Below are positions 9,332-17,913 of a stretch of 54,142 nt of DNA, piece after piece (the stretch's first letter is position 1; every line of letters begins with the position of its first letter). Position numbers and translations under genes: made by a program. Under the pieces are notes generated by a model. That model saw only the letters and a program-made list of their open reading frames with translations, was not told the origin of the DNA and did not search any database. The DNA comes from Candidatus Burkholderia humilis (GTDB lineage: Bacteria; Pseudomonadota; Gammaproteobacteria; Burkholderiales; Burkholderiaceae): NCBI GenBank assembly GCA_001184405.1, contig LFMX01000031.1, forward strand, positions 1 through 54,142. Direction: 5' to 3'.

Positions 9332-9531
9332 GTTCGGTCAGTTTGTACTCGAAAGGACTTCGCGGATAACACCGTGAAGCTCTTTTTCTTTGGCATCGCA
9401 CTTTCATGCTCCCGCCGCAGCCAACAGCCCTTCGCTCGCGCGCCGGAGAGTGTCTCCCGTGCAACGCGTCTTAAAATAGCGGTTTCACGCGCGCCGTCTT
9501 TCACGGCGTTCCCAACGCCTGCCCTTCCGCG

Positions 9532-10308
9532 ATGAACGACGACCAACTCCTCCGCTATTCCCGCCATATTCTCGTCGATGAAATCGGCATCGAGGCGCAG
9601 CAGCGCTTTCTCGATGCGCACGCGCTCATCATCGGCGCGGGCGGTTTGGGCGCGCCCGCCGCGATGTATCTCGCGGCGGCGGGCATCGGAAAAATCACGC
9701 TTGTCGATGCCGATACCGTCGATCTCACCAATCTTCAGCGGCAGATCGTGCATATGACGCGATCGGTCGGGCAGGCGAAAGTGGAATCGGCCAAAGAGAC
9801 GTTGAATGCGCTGAATCCGGGCGTCGACGTGATTGCCGTGAACGCACGCGCCGACGCCGATTGGCTCGACGTCAACCTCAGCGACGCATCCGTCGTCCTC
9901 GATTGCAGCGACAACTTCGCGACGCGCCACGCGATCAACGCGGCCTGCGTGAAGCACGGCGTACCGCTCGTTTCCGGCGCGGCCTTGCGCTTCGACGGAC
10001 AAATCAGCACCTTCGATTTCCGCTTGGCCGATTCGCCGTGCTGCGCGTGCGTGTTTCCGCCCGATCAGCCGTTCGAGGAAGTCGCGTGCTCGACGATGGG
10101 CGTGTTCGCGCCGACCGTCGGCATCATCGGGACGATGCAGGCGGCCGAGGCGTTACGCGTGATCGGCGGATTCGGCGAGACGCTCGCGGGCCGCCTGATG
10201 ATGCTCGACTCGCTGCGCATGGAATGGAACACGATGAAAATCGCGCGGCAAAAAGATTGCGCGGTCTGCGGCTCAGACTTTCTGCAACGCGCTCAGCGCG
10301 GCCTGTAA
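9532..10308 (+). CDS. moeB: ThiF/MoeB/HesA family adenylyltransferase
   Basis: An E1-like enzyme that adenylates the C-terminal Gly-Gly of a small sulfur-carrier protein (MoaD or ThiS) for molybdopterin or thiazole synthesis. The 258 residues include YSRHILVDEIGIEAQQRF, the ATP-binding IIGAGGLGAPAAMYLAAAGIG (about 33-53), TNLQRQIVH, DNFATRHAIN, the cysteine pair CCACVFP, and the zinc-ligand CAVCG near the C-terminus. Which carrier it serves is not shown, as no moa or thi gene is nearby. Its last 36 bases overlap the 3' end of ptsI on the other strand. The frame is intact. Confidence 0.87.
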   Translation: MNDDQLLRYSRHILVDEIGIEAQQRFLDAHALIIGAGGLGAPAAMYLAAAGIGKITLVDADTVDLTNLQRQIVHMTRSVGQAKVESAKETLNALNPGVDVIAVNARADADWLDVNLSDASVVLDCSDNFATRHAINAACVKHGVPLVSGAALRFDGQISTFDFRLADSPCCACVFPPDQPFEEVACSTMGVFAPTVGIIGTMQAAEALRVIGGFGETLAGRLMMLDSLRMEWNTMKIARQKDCAVCGSDFLQRAQRGL

Positions 10309-12033
10309 CTCGTTCGGCTCGTACGCGGCGAGCACATCGGCGACGGGCTTTTCGAACGCCTTCAGATTCGAGCGCAGAATCTCCTGCTTCACGACGAGCA
10401 ACTGGCTCGGATGCATCGAAAATTCGGTCAGTCCGAGTCCGAGCAACAGACGCGTGACAGACGGATCGCCCGCCATTTCCCCGCACACCGAAACCGGCAC
10501 GCCCACGCGCTTGGCCTCGCGCAACGTGTACGCAATCAGATTCAGCACCGCCGGATGCAGCGGATCGTAAAGATGCGCGACCGCGTTATCCGCGCGGTCG
10601 ATGGCGAGCGTGTACTGGATCAGATCGTTCGTGCCGATCGACAGGAAATCCAGCCGCGATAGAAACAGCCGCACGGCGATGGCCGCCGCGGGAATTTCGA
10701 TCATCGCGCCGACCTGCACTTTCGGGTCGTACGCGATGCCCGCGTCATCGAGTTGACGCTTGGCCTCGCGGATCAAATCCAGCGTCTGATCGATTTCTTG
10801 CGCGTGCGCGAGCATCGGAATCAGAATCTTGGTCGGGCCGAACGCGGACGCGCGCAAAATGGCGCGCAATTGCGTCATGAACATCTGTGGCTCGGACAGG
10901 CTCCAGCGAATCGCGCGCAAGCCGAGCGCCGGATTCGGTGCGGTTTCGTAGCCATCGCCGCCGCCCATCGAATCGAGCGGCTTGTCAGCGCCGACATCAA
11001 TCGTGCGGATGGTCACGGGCTTGCCGTTCATCAGCTCGACCGCGCGCTTGTACGTCTCGAATTGCTCCTCTTCCTCGGGCAACTGATCCTTGTGATTCAT
11101 GAAGAGGAATTCCGTGCGGAAGAGGCCGACGCCCATCGCGCCCGCCTCCACGGCCACCTGCGCATCCTCCGGCAATTCGATGTTCGCGCACAGTTCGATC
11201 TTCGTGCCGCAGAGCGTCTGCGTCGGCGAAAACTTCAGGCGCTGCAGCTTGCGCTGTTCCAGCAGCTTTTCGCTTTGCCGATACGAATACTCTTCGAGCA
11301 CGATCGGCGCGGGATCAACGATCACGATGCCATGATCGCCGTCGACGATGATCAGATCGTTCTGCCGGATCAGCACGCTCGCCTGCTGCACGCCGACCGA
11401 CGCCGGAATACCGAGACTGCGCGCGACGATCGCCGTATGCGACGTGCGTCCGCCCAGATCGGTCACGAAACTCTTGAACGCCTGCGTCTTGAACTGCAGC
11501 ATGTCGGCGGGCGCGATGTCATGCGCGACGACGATCATCTCGTTATGCCCGTTGCTCGCGGCGTTATGCACGACGAGCGACGCCGCCATCGGCGCGCCCG
11601 CGAGCACCTTGAGCAAGCGCTCGACGACCTGCTCGACGTCGGCCTTACGTTCGCGCAGATATTCGTCTTCGATTTCGTCGAAGAAACGGCCGAGAATTTC
11701 GAGCTGCTCGGTCAGCGCCCATTCGACGTTGTATCGGCGCGTGCGGATCAGATCGACGGTTTCCTGCACAAGCATGGCGTCGTTCAGAATCATCGCGTGG
11801 ACGTCGATGAACGCGCCCATTTCGCTCGGCGCGTCGGCAGCGAGATCGTCGCGCAGCGCTTCGAGTTCGGTGAGGACGGCGGCCTGCGCCGTGAAGAAGC
11901 GCTCGATTTCCGCATCGATCTGATCCGGTTCGATCAGATAGTGGGCCACATCGAGCGCGGCCGGCACGATCAAATACGCTCGCCCGATGGCGATGCCGCG
12001 TGAAACGGGGATTCCGTGCAGCGTAAAGGACAC
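10273..12033 (-). CDS. ptsI: Phosphoenolpyruvate-protein phosphotransferase (Enzyme I)
   Basis: Transfers phosphate from PEP to HPr as the first step of the PTS. The 586 residues show the N-terminal HPr-binding helices, the phosphohistidine loop GGRTSHTAIVARSLGIPASV (His about 194), the linker, and the C-terminal TIM-barrel with FRTEFLFM, IRTIDVGADKPL, MIEIPAAAI, FLSIGTNDLIQYTLAIDR and the PEP-site cysteine in VCGEMAGDP. GTG 12033 is preceded by an AAGGAGGA ribosome site. A terminator lies between ptsH and this gene, and a TATAAT stands at 12103-12098 on this strand, so it may have its own promoter. No sugar-specific IIBC gene is present, so this looks like a regulatory PTS. The frame is intact. 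Confidence 0.97.
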   Translation of the reverse strand: MSFTLHGIPVSRGIAIGRAYLIVPAALDVAHYLIEPDQIDAEIERFFTAQAAVLTELEALRDDLAADAPSEMGAFIDVHAMILNDAMLVQETVDLIRTRRYNVEWALTEQLEILGRFFDEIEDEYLRERKADVEQVVERLLKVLAGAPMAASLVVHNAASNGHNEMIVVAHDIAPADMLQFKTQAFKSFVTDLGGRTSHTAIVARSLGIPASVGVQQASVLIRQNDLIIVDGDHGIVIVDPAPIVLEEYSYRQSEKLLEQRKLQRLKFSPTQTLCGTKIELCANIELPEDAQVAVEAGAMGVGLFRTEFLFMNHKDQLPEEEEQFETYKRAVELMNGKPVTIRTIDVGADKPLDSMGGGDGYETAPNPALGLRAIRWSLSEPQMFMTQLRAILRASAFGPTKILIPMLAHAQEIDQTLDLIREAKRQLDDAGIAYDPKVQVGAMIEIPAAAIAVRLFLSRLDFLSIGTNDLIQYTLAIDRADNAVAHLYDPLHPAVLNLIAYTLREAKRVGVPVSVCGEMAGDPSVTRLLLGLGLTEFSMHPSQLLVVKQEILRSNLKAFEKPVADVLAAYEPNELQAALSALQKV

Positions 12034-12097
12034 GCGCTCCTCCTTCTAAGATGTGACGCGGGCCTCGAGTCCGCGGCGGGCGCATGACCGCACTCGC

Positions 12098-12103
12098 ATT
12101 ATA
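12098..12103 (-). promoter_or_regulatory. Possible -10 box for ptsI
   Basis: On the minus strand this reads TATAAT within AATTTATAATGCG, 65 bp before the ptsI start and after the ptsH terminator. No good -35 box is seen at 16-18 bp, so this is only a candidate. Confidence 0.35.
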
Positions 12104-12156
12104 AATTTGAACTATTGCGGCGTCCCTGCACGACTGAGCGTAGGGCGTGCGGACAC

Positions 12157-12186
12157 AAAAAAGCCGCGTAAAAACGCGGCTTTTCG
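12157..12186 (-). terminator. Intrinsic terminator between ptsH and ptsI
   Basis: AAAAGCCGCGT and ACGCGGCTTTT form an 11-bp hairpin with a very short A-rich loop. Read on the minus strand, the stem is followed by TTTTTTG. It begins about 23 bases after the ptsH stop and so should end most ptsH transcripts before ptsI. Confidence 0.85.
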
Positions 12187-12208
12187 TCGAGCGATCAAAA
12201 CGGCTGAC

Positions 12209-12478
12209 TTACTGCCCTTCCCCAAATTTGTCGGCGATCAGCGCGAGAATCGCTTGCATGGCGTCGGCCTCATCGGCGCCTTCCGTTTCGATGGTCACGA
12301 TGCTACCGATGCCCGCCGCCAGCATCATCACGCCCATGATGCTTTTTGCGTTGATCCGGCGGCCGTTGCGACTCATCCAGATTTCGCACTGATAGTTGCC
12401 CGCCAGTTGCGTGAGTTTCGCGGATGCGCGTGCGTGGAGTCCCAGCTTGTTCACGATTGTTGTTTCTTGTTGCAGCAT
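12209..12478 (-). CDS. ptsH: HPr phosphocarrier protein
   Basis: Carries phosphate from Enzyme I to EIIA proteins. The 89 residues contain the active-site histidine in NKLGLHARASAKL (His about 16) and the regulatory-serine region NAKSIMGVMMLAAGIGS, which in organisms with HPr kinase is also phosphorylated. The start is ATG 12478. It lies 48 bp after the EIIA gene and before the terminator, so EIIA and HPr form a tight pair. The frame is intact. Confidence 0.97.
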   Translation of the reverse strand: MLQQETTIVNKLGLHARASAKLTQLAGNYQCEIWMSRNGRRINAKSIMGVMMLAAGIGSIVTIETEGADEADAMQAILALIADKFGEGQ

Positions 12479-12526
12479 GATGCTCCGGTAACGCGAGTAG
12501 TTAATCAGTGACGCAGATGAGCGCCG

Positions 12527-13015
12527 TCAGTGGCTGGGGGCTTTCGCGGCTTCCAGATCGGCGCTCGACGAACACGCCGGATCCGGCGAACCGGCGGCCT
12601 TCGCAGCGAGCGCGCACGGGTTCATCGGCGTGGACGAATCCAGTTCCTGAATGCCCTTCGAGCCGCCTTGCAGGATTTTTTCGGTGAGCGTGTCGAGCGG
12701 CGTCGCGCGGTAACAGACGGCGCGCACGAGCATCGGCAGATTGCAGCCGGCGAGCACGCGCACGTCGGTGTCGTACAGGCTCACCGCAATATTCGCGGGC
12801 GTCGCGCCGAAGACGTCGGTGAGCACGATCACACCGTTGTCTTCCTTCAGACGATCGATTTCCGAGCGCGCGAAGGCGCGGACTTCCACGGGATCGCAGT
12901 CGGGCATCACGTCGATAACGCCGATGCGCGCGGGCAAGCCGCCGTAAATATGAGCGATGCACTCGCGTAGCGCGTTGGCGAACGGTGCATGCGCGATGAT
13001 CAGAATGCCAGCCAT
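12527..13015 (-). CDS. PTS EIIA component, mannose family
   Basis: A 162-residue EIIA-Man-like protein that accepts phosphate from HPr. It begins MAGILIIAHAPFANALREC with the phosphorylation site His at about 9, followed by VIVLTDVFGATPANIAVSLY and AGCNLPMLVRAV, all typical of the fold. The last 35 residues are Ala/Ser/Pro-rich and poorly conserved. Because no membrane IIC or IID gene accompanies it, it probably acts in regulation rather than sugar uptake, as known for similar betaproteobacterial loci. The 284 bp upstream to gshB hold no gene that I can recognise. The frame is intact. Confidence 0.9.
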   Translation of the reverse strand: MAGILIIAHAPFANALRECIAHIYGGLPARIGVIDVMPDCDPVEVRAFARSEIDRLKEDNGVIVLTDVFGATPANIAVSLYDTDVRVLAGCNLPMLVRAVCYRATPLDTLTEKILQGGSKGIQELDSSTPMNPCALAAKAAGSPDPACSSSADLEAAKAPSH

Positions 13016-13299
13016 GTCGGGATTGCTGCCTCTCTAGCGACGAAATGTCGAAAGATCGCTCGAAAGCGCGCGAGCGTTGCGAAAACCTATGCCTTGATGG
13101 GGCGCGTGACGGAGAAATATCAACCGCCGCTTACTGCACCCTGACTTCAGCCTGCTCTTTCATGCTTAAGCAGGCGTTAAGCCCGCCCAGCGCGTCAAAG
13201 CCAAGCGAATCGACTAATCGCGCCCCAATAATTGTGCGGACGCGGAAGATTATTGTAACAGCGTCGAAAGAAGCAGGTTCGCGCGCCGTGCGGATGCCT

Positions 13300-14256
13300 T
13301 TAGCCGACAGCGCGCTCGAGCGCATCGATGAATATGCCGGCGATATCGAAACCGGTCTGATCCATGATTTCACGGAAGCACGTCGGGCTCGTCACGTTGA
13401 CTTCCGTCAGATAGTCGCCGATAGCGTCCAGCCCGACCAGCAGCAAGCCGCGCGCTTGCAGCACCGGCCCGAGCGTTTCCGCGATTTCGCGATCACGCGC
13501 CGACAGCGGCTGCGCGCGCCCGAGCCCGCCCGCCGCGAGATTCCCGCGCACTTCGTTGCCCTGCGGAATACGCGCCAGCGAATACGGCACCGGCTGGCCG
13601 CCGATCAGCAGAATGCGCTTGTCGCCGTCCTTGATTTCGGGGATGAACTTTTGCGCCATCACCGTGCGCGCGCCGTTCTCCGACAGCATCTCGACGATCG
13701 AACCGAGATTCATGCCGTCCGCCTTCACGCGGAACACGCCCATGCCGCCCATGCCGTCGAGCGGCTTGAGAATGACATCGCCATGTTCGCCGTGGAAGGC
13801 GCGCAGGCGGGCAGCGTCGCGGGTGACGAGGGTCGTCGGCACATACTGCGGCCATTCGGCGATGGCCAGCTTTTCCGAATGATCGCGGATGGCCTGCGGC
13901 TTGTTGAACACGCGCGCACCGGCGCGTTCGGCCATTTCGAGCAGCCACGTCGTGTTGACGTATTCCAGATCGAACGGCGGATCCTCGCGCATCAGCACCG
14001 CGCCGAACTTCGCGAGCGAGCGATGCTCCGCCTGCTCCGCCGCGTACCACGGCGAGCGATCGCTGTTGGCAAGATCATCGACGATCGTGATACGCCGCAC
14101 GCTCGCTTCCACGCCATTGCCGTTCCACGCCAGATGCTGCGGCTCGCAGGCGTACAGCGTGTGGCCGCGCCGGAAGGCTTCGGCCATCATCGCGTAGGTC
14201 GTGTCCTTGTAGATCTTGAATTGATCCAGCGGGTCGGCGATAAAGAGGATGTCCAT
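13300..14256 (-). CDS. gshB: Glutathione synthetase
   Basis: Joins glycine to gamma-glutamylcysteine with ATP, the second step of glutathione synthesis. The 318 residues start MDILFIADPLDQFKIYKDTT. They contain MREDPPFDLEYV, the ATP-grasp pieces NKPQAIRDHSEKL, VILKPLDGMGGMGVFRV (glycine loop) and QKFIPEIKDGDKRILLI, and the metal-site region LTEVNVTSPTCFREI. ATG 14256 matches the family start. It follows gshA on the same strand by 59 bp, giving the expected gshA-gshB pair. The frame is intact. Confidence 0.97.
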   Translation of the reverse strand: MDILFIADPLDQFKIYKDTTYAMMAEAFRRGHTLYACEPQHLAWNGNGVEASVRRITIVDDLANSDRSPWYAAEQAEHRSLAKFGAVLMREDPPFDLEYVNTTWLLEMAERAGARVFNKPQAIRDHSEKLAIAEWPQYVPTTLVTRDAARLRAFHGEHGDVILKPLDGMGGMGVFRVKADGMNLGSIVEMLSENGARTVMAQKFIPEIKDGDKRILLIGGQPVPYSLARIPQGNEVRGNLAAGGLGRAQPLSARDREIAETLGPVLQARGLLLVGLDAIGDYLTEVNVTSPTCFREIMDQTGFDIAGIFIDALERAVG

Positions 14257-14315
14257 TTCGATTCGCTTAAAGCTCGTGTTCGGTGCGATCTGCGACTTTA
14301 CCGCAGACCGCGCGA

Positions 14316-15605
14316 TCACACTTGAATGGCTTCCGGATCGGTCCGTTCCAGTTCCAGCGATGCCGCCAGCAGTCCCAGCCGCGCCACCACGCCGTACATG
14401 TAGAAGCGGTTCGGCGGCGCTGCGCCGAGCTTGGCGTGCGTATCGGGCAACGCGGTATGTTCGAAGCCGAGCGGCACGAAGTGCATGCCGAGCGCGTTGA
14501 GGTTCTGATCACGCTCCCGCGATTCATGCACGCGATAAAACCCGCCCACGACATACCGGTCGATCATGTACACGACCGGCTCCGCGACCGCGTTCTCCAC
14601 GCGCTCGAACGTGTGCACGCCTTCCTGCACGATCACGTCGTGTACTTGCAGGCCTTCCTTCGCGTCGTTCATCTTCGTGCGCTCGCGCTTGGTGAGCGCG
14701 GCGACTTCGCTGGCGTCGTGCACGGTCATCACGCCTTTGCCGTAGGTGCCGGCATCGGCCTTGACGACGACATATGGCTTCTCGCTGATGCTGTATTCCC
14801 GATACTTCTTCGCAATCTTCTTCAACACGCCGTCGATGGCTTCCGCCAGCGCTTCCTCGCCCGTGCGCGCTTCATAGTCCACGCCTTCGACGTGCGCGAA
14901 GTACGGATTCACCATCCACGGATCGATTTCGACGAGCTTCGCGAACTTCTTGGCGACATCGTCGTAACAGGAGAAGTGTGTCGATTTGCGGCGCACCGAC
15001 CAGCCCGCATGCAGCGGCGGCAACAGATATTGCTCGTGCAGATTTTTCAGCACCGGCGGAATGCCCGCGGACAGATCGTTGTTGAGCAGGATCGAACACG
15101 GATCGAAGTTCTTCAGCCCGAGCCGCCGATGCGACCGCCCCAGCGGCTCCAGCACGATCTTCTGACCATCGGCGAGCGCGATGGTAACGGGACCGTGGAT
15201 GTTTTCATCGAGCGTGCCGAAACGGACGTTCAAGCCCGCCTGCCGCATGATCAGCGCGAGGCGCGCGACGTTCTCCAGATAAAACGCGTTGCGCGTGTGG
15301 CGCTCGGGAATCACGAGCAGATTCTTCGCGTCCGGACAGATTTTTTCGATCGATGCCATCGCCGCCTGCACGGCGAGCGGCAGCACTTCCTGCGGCAGAT
15401 TGTTAAAGCCACCAGGAAAGAGATTCGTATCGACGGGCGCGAGCTTGAACCCCGCGTTGCGCAGATCGACGGAACAATAAAACGGTGGCGTGTGCTCTTG
15501 CCATTCGAGCCGGAACCACCGTTCGATGGCAGGCGTGGCCTCGAGAATCTTCCGCTCGAGGTCGAGCAGCGGGCCACTTAACGCCGTAACTAAGTGCGGA
15601 ACCAT
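14316..15605 (-). CDS. gshA: Glutamate-cysteine ligase (proteobacterial type)
   Basis: Makes gamma-glutamylcysteine, the first and rate-limiting step of glutathione synthesis. The 429 residues match the GshA form of beta- and gammaproteobacteria that is unlike E. coli GshA: LEWQEHTPPFYCSVDLRN, LAPVDTNLFPGGFNNL, VIPERHTRNAFYLENV, VVKADAGTYGKGVMTVHD and PVVYMIDRYVVGGFYRVH. ATG 15605 (MVPHLVTALSG) is the usual start; the open frame continues 39 codons upstream to 15722 without family resemblance. It is the first gene of the pair with gshB. The frame is intact. Confidence 0.95.
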   Translation of the reverse strand: MVPHLVTALSGPLLDLERKILEATPAIERWFRLEWQEHTPPFYCSVDLRNAGFKLAPVDTNLFPGGFNNLPQEVLPLAVQAAMASIEKICPDAKNLLVIPERHTRNAFYLENVARLALIMRQAGLNVRFGTLDENIHGPVTIALADGQKIVLEPLGRSHRRLGLKNFDPCSILLNNDLSAGIPPVLKNLHEQYLLPPLHAGWSVRRKSTHFSCYDDVAKKFAKLVEIDPWMVNPYFAHVEGVDYEARTGEEALAEAIDGVLKKIAKKYREYSISEKPYVVVKADAGTYGKGVMTVHDASEVAALTKRERTKMNDAKEGLQVHDVIVQEGVHTFERVENAVAEPVVYMIDRYVVGGFYRVHESRERDQNLNALGMHFVPLGFEHTALPDTHAKLGAAPPNRFYMYGVVARLGLLAASLELERTDPEAIQV

Positions 15606-15817
15606 GTATTTCTCGCGGAGCTTTGCATGGGACCGGACACGCCCGGAAATGAGCCGAGTCCGATCGACAAGAGTGAAAGATTGTAGAGCAATCGCTTTGC
15701 CTAATTGGGTATGAACCGCCATTTACCAAGGGTTTGCGGCGATATGGTACCGATTCGGCATTGATTTGCGCTTGTCGGACGCATCGCGTATTGGACGAAA
15801 CACCGACATCGCGCGCA

Positions 15818-16062
15818 ATCGGGATAGGGGCAGGCCTCGCGGCCCGGCCCCTCCCACACCACCGTGCGTACGGGTCCGTACACGGCGGTTCGGATCAGTT
15901 AATTGGCGCTGGACCGACCGACGGCAGGCCCAGCGAACGGTTTCAAGAAGTGCTTCAGCCCACTCGTTGCCTCCTGGACCGCTCCTTGTGCTTCCGGCCG
16001 GAGCGAGAGTTAGCCGGGTCGAATTTGCACCGATAAGTCGAACGTGCCCTTGCAAGGCACAC
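15818..16062 (-). mobile_element. Group II intron remnant (5' end plus domains V and VI, no reverse transcriptase)
   Basis: On the minus strand a GTGTGCC start at 16062 leads into a structured region with no reading frame for a reverse transcriptase. Near the other end, 15891-15857 folds as a classic domain V: lower stem ACCGCCGT / ACGGTGGT, a two-base GC bulge on the 3' side, upper stem GTACG / CGTAC and a 4-base loop. A domain-VI-like hairpin (GGGGC...GCCCC, 15850 to about 15825) follows, ending in CTATCCCGAT near 15818. A full intron is 2-3 kb; here only about 245 bases remain, so the ORF and most of domains II-IV are deleted. The exact ends are approximate. This also explains most of the 537-bp gap between gshA and the next gene. 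Confidence 0.78.
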
Positions 16063-16248
16063 ATAACCGGATGCGGAGAAAATGAGCAAAGAGCGCGCCC
16101 GACCGGCTACCATTGAATGGATACCACACGGGACGGTTTATCATGTACGCTGCGGTATTTCGTTCCTTCGTATGCACCGCGCTCATCGCCGGCGTGACGG
16201 CCTGCACGTTCATGCCGCCGCTGTCGATGATCCAGTCGCGCGCGACAT

Positions 16249-16278
16249 CCACGGCCACGGCCACGGCCACGGCCACGC
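16249..16278. repeat. Hexanucleotide repeat (CCACGG)4 + CCACGC
   Basis: Four exact CCACGG units followed by one with a single change, inside the TonB-like gene near the end of the lipoprotein leader. Unit changes would not alter frame, yet the reading frame of the conserved protein changes close by. Confidence 0.97.
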
Positions 16279-16480
16279 CAGACGCTCGACGCGTACAAGG
16301 AACGCATCGCACAACGCATCTTCGAGCGCAATCCGTCACTGGTGCTGCACGGCACGCCGCAAGCCATGCTGCGCTCGTTCGTGCTGGTTTCGTTTACCGT
16401 CGATAAGAGCGGGCGCGTCGTGAAATCATCGGTGTATCGCACGAACGGGGATGACGATGCGGAAGCCACCGCGCTCGCTT

Positions 16481-16510
16481 CGATGCGATGCGATGCGATG
16501 CGATGCGATG
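16481..16510. repeat. Pentanucleotide repeat (CGATG)6
   Basis: Six exact CGATG units inside the TonB-like gene. Because five is not a multiple of three, each gain or loss shifts the frame. The downstream conserved frame would be joined with 2, 5 or 8 units. Confidence 0.98.
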
Positions 16511-16888
16511 CGCGTCGCCGTTGCCCGCGCCGCCATCGAAACTGCTGAACGGCGCGGGTCAGATCGAACTGTTCGAAGGCTGGATGTTCAACGACAACGG
16601 GCAGTTCCAGTTGCAGACGTCTCACTCGTCCCAGGCGACGAGCATCGATTAGTTCGGTTAGGCCGATCGGATAGCGCGCGCCTCGCACGGTCGTTATAAT
16701 TTTTAACCCCCGTTTGACTCCCCGGCCGGCCTATCCGCCGGCGCGGCCTTCGTCGCGCGCTCACCCTCGCGCGCAGTGCGAAGCGCTCCAACCTCGGCCT
16801 TTCGGCCATCGCGTCACTCGCGCGGTCCATTGCCCGCCGATGCGCGCGATAATGCTGCACACAAAGCCATACGACATCCGGAGACACC

Positions 16889-17913
16889 ATGTCCTCACCC
16901 TCGCTTTCTGCCGCCAAGCCCGGCGACCGAGCACAGAACGCCTCGCGCGTGATTTTCGCGAGCTTTATCGGCACCGCGATCGAATTCTACGATTTCTACG
17001 TCTACGCGACCGCCACCGCGCTCGTCATCGGACCGGTGTTCTTTCCGCACGGCTCGCCCGCAGCGCAGGCGCTGTCGGCGTTCGTCACGTTCGGGCATCG
17101 CGTTCTTTGCGCGGCCGATCGGCTCGTTTCTGTTCGGCCATTTTGGCGATCGCGTCGGACGTAAGTCGACGCTCGTCGCATCGCTGCTTGTGATGGGCCT
17201 GTCGACGACGCTGATCGGCTTCGTGCCGGGTTACGACTCCATCGGTTCGCTCGCGCCGATTCTGCTGTGCGTCTGCGTTTCGGCCAGGACATCGGCCTGG
17301 GCGGCGAATGGGGCGGTGCGGCGCTGCTCGCGACCGAATACGCGCCGCAAGGCAAGCGCGGCCTGTTCGGCATGTTCCCGCAACTCGGGCCGTCGATCGG
17401 CTTTCTCGCATCGAACGGACTGTTCTTCGGCCTCGCGCTTTCCCTTTCCGATGAACAATTCCGCAGTTGGGGCTGGCGCGTGCCGTTTATCGTCAGCGCC
17501 GTGCTGGTGGCGCTCGGGCTTTACGTGCGTTTGAAGATCGCGGAAACGCCGGCATTCCCGGCGGCATTTTCGCGCCGTCGCTGTCGATCGGCGCGGGCTT
17601 CGGCAACGTGCTTCACATGATGTTTGCGGGCATGCCGCTGCCCGTGCTCATCGCGCTTGCAATGGTCGGCTATCTCGCGGCCGTCACGCAATCGCCGATC
17701 ACCGCGTTCGTCATCGTGATGGAGATGATCAACGGCAACGCGCTCGTGCTTTCGCTGATGGCCACCGCGCTCATCTCGAGCAACGTGTCGCGCGCGTTCG
17801 CGCCGCCGTTGTACGAAGCGCTGTCGGAGCGCTATAAGACGCCGCTGCTGCCGCCCGCGCCATCGCCCGAAGTGCTGGACGACGGCGCGCGGCAGGACAC
17901 GCATCGATATTAG
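16889..17913 (+). pseudogene. MFS transporter gene fused out of frame to the end of a ClC chloride-channel gene
   Basis: The first two thirds are a metabolite:H+ symporter-type MFS protein: FASFIGTAIEFYDFYVYATA, then after an extra G near 17093 GHFGDRVGRKSTLVASLLVMG, and after a 1-bp loss near 17275 LRFGQDIGLGGEWGGAALLA and FPQLGPSIGFLASNGLFF up to LKIAETPAFP. At about 17560 the sequence switches to GGIFAPSLSIGAGFGNVLH and AAVTQSPITAFVIVMEM, which are C-terminal motifs of ClC chloride channels, and runs to TAG 17911-17913. The MFS and ClC parts are in different frames. A deletion removing the end of one gene and the start of the other, with a short GGCATTCCCGGCGGCATT-type junction, explains this. 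No functional product is expected. Confidence 0.85.

Larger units (their letters stand above)
16143..16652 (+). pseudogene. TonB-C-terminal-like lipoprotein gene broken at tandem repeats
   Basis: The start at 16143 encodes a lipoprotein signal (MYAAVFRSFVCTALIAGVTAC, lipobox VTAC). After the CCACGG repeat the coding frame changes and continues as QTLDAYKERIAQRIFERNP, LVSFTVDKSGRVVKSSVYRTNG, DAEATALASMR, the pattern of a TonB C-terminal domain. At the CGATG repeat the frame changes back to ASPLPAPPSKLLNGAGQIELF, ending at TAG 16650-16652. TonB-like domains transmit inner-membrane energy to outer-membrane receptors, though many small lipoproteins with this fold have unknown roles. With 5 or 8 instead of 6 CGATG units the second break would be repaired; the first break near 16260-16285 is separate. 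Confidence 0.75.

Noticed and set aside
10753..12003. 416-codon open frame opposite ptsI
   Set aside because: Antisense shadow of ptsI; no ribosome site and no recognisable domain.
13045..15581. Two open frames of over 420 codons opposite gshB and gshA
   Set aside because: Both overlap well-identified genes along their whole length and encode low-complexity Arg/His-rich sequence.
15723..16064. 113-codon minus-strand frame inside the intron remnant as a reverse-transcriptase piece
   Set aside because: The translation has no RT or maturase motif; the region is structural intron RNA.
16889..17913. A true fused MFS-ClC transporter
   Set aside because: The two parts are in different frames and the MFS part is itself frameshifted twice.
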